Below, piece after piece: positions 61,522 to 64,000 of a stretch of 64,000 bases of DNA. The notes under the pieces are model-generated. The model did not search any database. It was not told the origin of the DNA and saw nothing but the letters and a program-made list of their open reading frames with translations. The DNA is from Chryseobacterium sp. PMSZPI. Its GTDB lineage: Bacteria > Bacteroidota > Bacteroidia > Flavobacteriales > Weeksellaceae. Within the stretch, counting starts at the first letter, position 1. Each line of letters opens with the position of its first letter. The stretch is from the NCBI RefSeq assembly GCF_002835665.1, contig NZ_PIZV01000026.1, positions 61,996-125,995 of the forward strand, given 5' to 3'. A program made the translations under genes and the position numbers.

Positions 61522-62007
61522 ATGAATGAAATTAAGAATGAAGTCCAAATTATTGCGTACGAACCGCAGTATAAAGTGGCATTCAAAACTTTAAATGTAG
61601 AGTGGATCAAAACTTTTTTTGTAATGGAAGAAGGTGACTATAAACTACTCGATAATCCGGAGGAGAAGATTTTAAATAAAGGAGGCCATATTGTATTTGC
61701 CTTATTGGATGGTGAAGTAGTGGGGACTTGTGCTTTAGTAAAAGCTAATGATGAGCCTCTTACCTTTGAATTATCAAAAATGGCGGTAAGTCCTGAAGCT
61801 CAAGGGAAGAAGATTGGATACCTGTTGGGAAATGCTTTAGTAGAAAAAGCTAAAGAATTGAAAGCCGAAAAAATATTTTTGGAAACCAACTCAATCTTAG
61901 TGCCTGCTATAAAATTATACGAAAAGCTGGGCTTCAAACATATTCCGGTAACTAATGCAGGATATGATCGGGTTGATGTGCAGATGGAATTGGACCTCAA
62001 GAATTAG
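61522..62007 (+). CDS. GNAT-family N-acetyltransferase
   Basis: 161 residues with the acetyl-CoA motif A: ELSKMAVSPEAQGKKIGYLLGNALVEKAKELKAEKIFLETNS (about 73-114). The Q/R-x-x-G-x-G/A element reads QGKKIG. The C-terminal LYEKLGFKHIP is typical. The acceptor is unknown. It is co-transcribed with the MocR gene. Confidence 0.9.
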   Translation: MNEIKNEVQIIAYEPQYKVAFKTLNVEWIKTFFVMEEGDYKLLDNPEEKILNKGGHIVFALLDGEVVGTCALVKANDEPLTFELSKMAVSPEAQGKKIGYLLGNALVEKAKELKAEKIFLETNSILVPAIKLYEKLGFKHIPVTNAGYDRVDVQMELDLKN

Positions 62008-62014
62008 TTTATAT

Positions 62015-62060
62015 AAAAAAGATATTAGAACTCGGATAGCAATTTCCTTGTTCTAATATC
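62015..62060 (-). terminator. Terminator of the phosphodiesterase-like gene
   Basis: GATATTAGAAC (62021-62031) and GTTCTAATATC (62050-62060) form an 11-bp stem. The T-run lies on the minus-strand side (62015-62020 are A's on the plus strand). Confidence 0.75.
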
Positions 62061-62085
62061 AGGTTTAAATCTAATTGTTACTATT

Positions 62086-63939
62086 TTATTTTTTAATAAA
62101 AGCCTTTGTCACAGAATGTTTGCTCCCGCTTATTGTGATGAAATACATTCCGGTAGAAAGATGTTCTATATTTATTTTTTCATTATAAAATCCTTTTGAA
62201 GATTGCAGGCTTTGGGTTGAAATAACTGAACCTTTACGGTCTGTAATTGTAGCTTTAACCTCTTTATCTTCAGATTGATATCGTACATTAATGTTCGTTG
62301 AAGCCGGATTGGGATATAAATTGAAAGAATCTGTGGATTTCCTGGTTTCTTTAACCGCCAGTGATTCGTTTGTGCAAGTCGGAATTCTGTTGACTCCATC
62401 AATTGCCCATGCAGATTGTACCGGAATACACAGCCAGTTCAATACTGTTGGGAAATGATCTGTCTCTCTGGTCGTTGAGGTATAATCAAAAATTTTAAAA
62501 TTATTAACAGTGTTGGGAGTATAAGTCGCAGATCCTGTAACAGCCATATTATTGGCATTCGGGCTGGAATCTGTTAATACATTTCCTGAAGTCCCATCAC
62601 ATTTCCAATTGCCCAGAAGTTGAGAATAATAAGGATGAGATGAGGTAATATCCTGGTTAGCCCAATTAATAATTACATCATTAGGAAGGGCGGTTTTCCA
62701 GATTCTTACGTCTTTATAAGAGGCTGCAAGGTTTTGTCCATACACATTGGTACCATCCTGGTTTAAAGTAAAAGGAAGCCCCGAGTCGATATTTCCGATG
62801 GTATTCATTTTTGCAAAAGTAACAGGAACACCGTCTTCGTAAAGTGTTACAAGACCATCTCTGTCAAAGCTGGCGGCAATATGTTTCCATTTATTGGTTT
62901 CCATTTTTCCTCCTACAAGATCTATTCTGTTGGTACCGTCTCCGATATTCATTTTAAAGGTCTGTCCGGAATATCCTGAAAGCACAAGACCTTTGTTTTT
63001 TCCGTTGGCCCAGTTCTTATTACCTATGAACACCGGATCACTGGAATAATTTGCATTGGGTTTTACCCAAAATTCAATGGTGAAATCCTGATTTGCTCCA
63101 AAATTGAAGGGAGCTTGATTCACCGGTTTGGCATAAATTCCAGCCGGTAAATTAAGCTGGTTGAAGGTTTTATTAGATTCCAGAATCGTTTTACTGATCT
63201 GCTGTGGAACAAACCCCGGATTAGAATAAATGGTAAAAATATTTCTTTCTGAAAGATTTCCTCCACCATGAGAACTGTCTACAGCACCATGGTCGGTAGT
63301 GAGTACCACCAACCAGTCCTCGTTATTGTAAGAGGACCTGTTCTTCATGGCATTTACAATCTCTCCAATATAAGAATCTGTAGTTTGAATAGAAGAAATG
63401 TATTGTGGAACATTGGAAGAAAACCCATAAGAATGTCCGGCATGATCCACATCGTCAAAATCAACGAAGAGAATATCAGGATTATCATTTTGTAAAGCAT
63501 TGACAGCCGCATTTTTCACTGCCAGATCACTTCCGAGATTACTTTTTACATCAGCTGTTTTGATAATTTTATCATTGATGGGTGCCCAGTTAACAAGGGA
63601 AATAGTCTTTAACCCAGGTTTGTAGTTTTCCACTCTTGTGAGAAAGTCGGGATAATTGACAAAATTAGGACTGGTAAAGTTATTGTCCTGTACATTATGT
63701 TTGGTATGCCAGACACCTGTAAGCATAGTGCTCCAGCCATTTCCGCTCCACGTCGTTGCGGCGCATAGTCCGTCAATAGAGTAAATGGATTGGCTTATAA
63801 GGTTTTGAATATTAGGAATGCTGGTTGACATCATAACATCGGCACGACAACCATCAATACCAATAAAAAGAACTTTTTTGGTTTGGGCTCCAAAGAAGCA
63901 GCTTATTACCACTGCCATTGAGAATAGTTTTGTTTTCAT
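62086..63939 (-). CDS. Secreted alkaline phosphatase/nucleotide pyrophosphatase-like protein with LamG domain and T9SS tail
   Basis: 617 residues: a signal peptide (MKTKLFSMAVVISCFFGAQ), a type I phosphodiesterase/alkaline phosphatase domain (about 22-270, metal site GIDGCRADV, nucleophile region TTWSGNGWSTML, VDFDDVDHAGHSYG, TTDHGAV), a concanavalin A/LamG-type domain (about 285-445) and a type A sorting tail (about 540-617, NLYPNPASTNINV and GMYFITISG). It is exported by the type IX system to the surface, probably to release phosphate from nucleotides or phosphodiesters. Confidence 0.9.
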   Translation of the reverse strand: MKTKLFSMAVVISCFFGAQTKKVLFIGIDGCRADVMMSTSIPNIQNLISQSIYSIDGLCAATTWSGNGWSTMLTGVWHTKHNVQDNNFTSPNFVNYPDFLTRVENYKPGLKTISLVNWAPINDKIIKTADVKSNLGSDLAVKNAAVNALQNDNPDILFVDFDDVDHAGHSYGFSSNVPQYISSIQTTDSYIGEIVNAMKNRSSYNNEDWLVVLTTDHGAVDSSHGGGNLSERNIFTIYSNPGFVPQQISKTILESNKTFNQLNLPAGIYAKPVNQAPFNFGANQDFTIEFWVKPNANYSSDPVFIGNKNWANGKNKGLVLSGYSGQTFKMNIGDGTNRIDLVGGKMETNKWKHIAASFDRDGLVTLYEDGVPVTFAKMNTIGNIDSGLPFTLNQDGTNVYGQNLAASYKDVRIWKTALPNDVIINWANQDITSSHPYYSQLLGNWKCDGTSGNVLTDSSPNANNMAVTGSATYTPNTVNNFKIFDYTSTTRETDHFPTVLNWLCIPVQSAWAIDGVNRIPTCTNESLAVKETRKSTDSFNLYPNPASTNINVRYQSEDKEVKATITDRKGSVISTQSLQSSKGFYNEKINIEHLSTGMYFITISGSKHSVTKAFIKK

Positions 63940-64000
63940 GGGAAAGAAATTTCGAAATAAAAAGTTTACAAATAGTAATTTATTTTTAACTATTGTAAAG
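63940..64000. other. Upstream region of the phosphodiesterase-like gene, cut by the window end
   Basis: 61 AT-rich bases. A weak minus-strand -7-like word with a one-base-longer centre (TACTATTTG, 63970-63978) is the only signal. Confidence 0.25.

Overview
The window looks like chromosomal DNA of a Chryseobacterium-like member of the Flavobacteriia (Bacteroidota). This rests on low GC content, genes that begin without Shine-Dalgarno sequences, the Bacteroidota promoter pattern (TTTG, about 19 bases, TAnnTTTG) in front of many genes, type IX secretion parts (PorW/SprE and two proteins with T9SS sorting tails), a TonB receptor with a GLPGLI partner, and a three-part FeoA/FeoB/Cys-rich iron operon. 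No rRNA, CRISPR array, insertion sequence or complete prophage was seen.

Layout. 1-520 is gene-free, AT-rich and holds several DnaA-box-like words (candidate origin). 521-3973 carries rpiB, rnr and a membrane-protein gene broken by one in-frame stop. 4074-4380 is copy 1 of a non-coding repeat with terminal inverted repeats. 4564-8128 is housekeeping (LysE exporter, LD-carboxypeptidase, YraN, SDR, TsaB). 8183-12667 runs on the minus strand (PorW/SprE, Maf, KdsC-like phosphatase, DUF2520 protein). 12871-15724 holds an ECF sigma factor, its likely anti-sigma factor, a Spy-like periplasmic protein and a glycine-zipper protein. lepA and dinD follow.

18613-26998 is the most striking region: an ADP-ribose/NAD+ island. 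A NUDIX-winged-helix regulator of the NrtR type stands alone before its terminator. It is followed by a same-strand run: NADAR (YbiA), a small helical protein, a VWA-like protein, a divergent adenylosuccinate-synthetase homologue, a PARG-type macro protein with an extra N-terminal domain, Sir2, an ADP-ribosylglycohydrolase, the RNA 2'-phosphotransferase KptA and a PPP-type phosphatase. Four copies of a 19-bp imperfect palindrome (TWGCGT-N7-ACACAA, one copy inverted) sit only before the regulator, before NADAR (twice) and before the small helical gene. The simplest model is that ADP-ribose relieves repression of genes that remove, recycle or repair ADP-ribosylated molecules.

27394-46719 mixes an M14 peptidase, a T9SS cargo protein, a JmjC protein, a TonB receptor/GLPGLI pair, feoAB, glmM, a Crp/Fnr regulator beside a quinone-oxidoreductase-like gene with a palindrome in its promoter, a TPR protein, repeat copy 2, a DMT transporter and aat. 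47334-47990 is a tandemly duplicated three-tRNA cassette (Leu-Gly-Leu) whose second tRNA-Gly has decayed, followed by a diverged third repeat copy. 48396-57979 has an XRE regulator divergent from a YbjN-like/PspA/YqiJ-like/flotillin/giant AAA ATPase operon, probably a membrane-stress module. 58196-64000 ends with DUF389, MocR, GNAT and a secreted phosphodiesterase-like T9SS cargo protein.

All functions are assigned by recognising motifs by eye; no database search was run.
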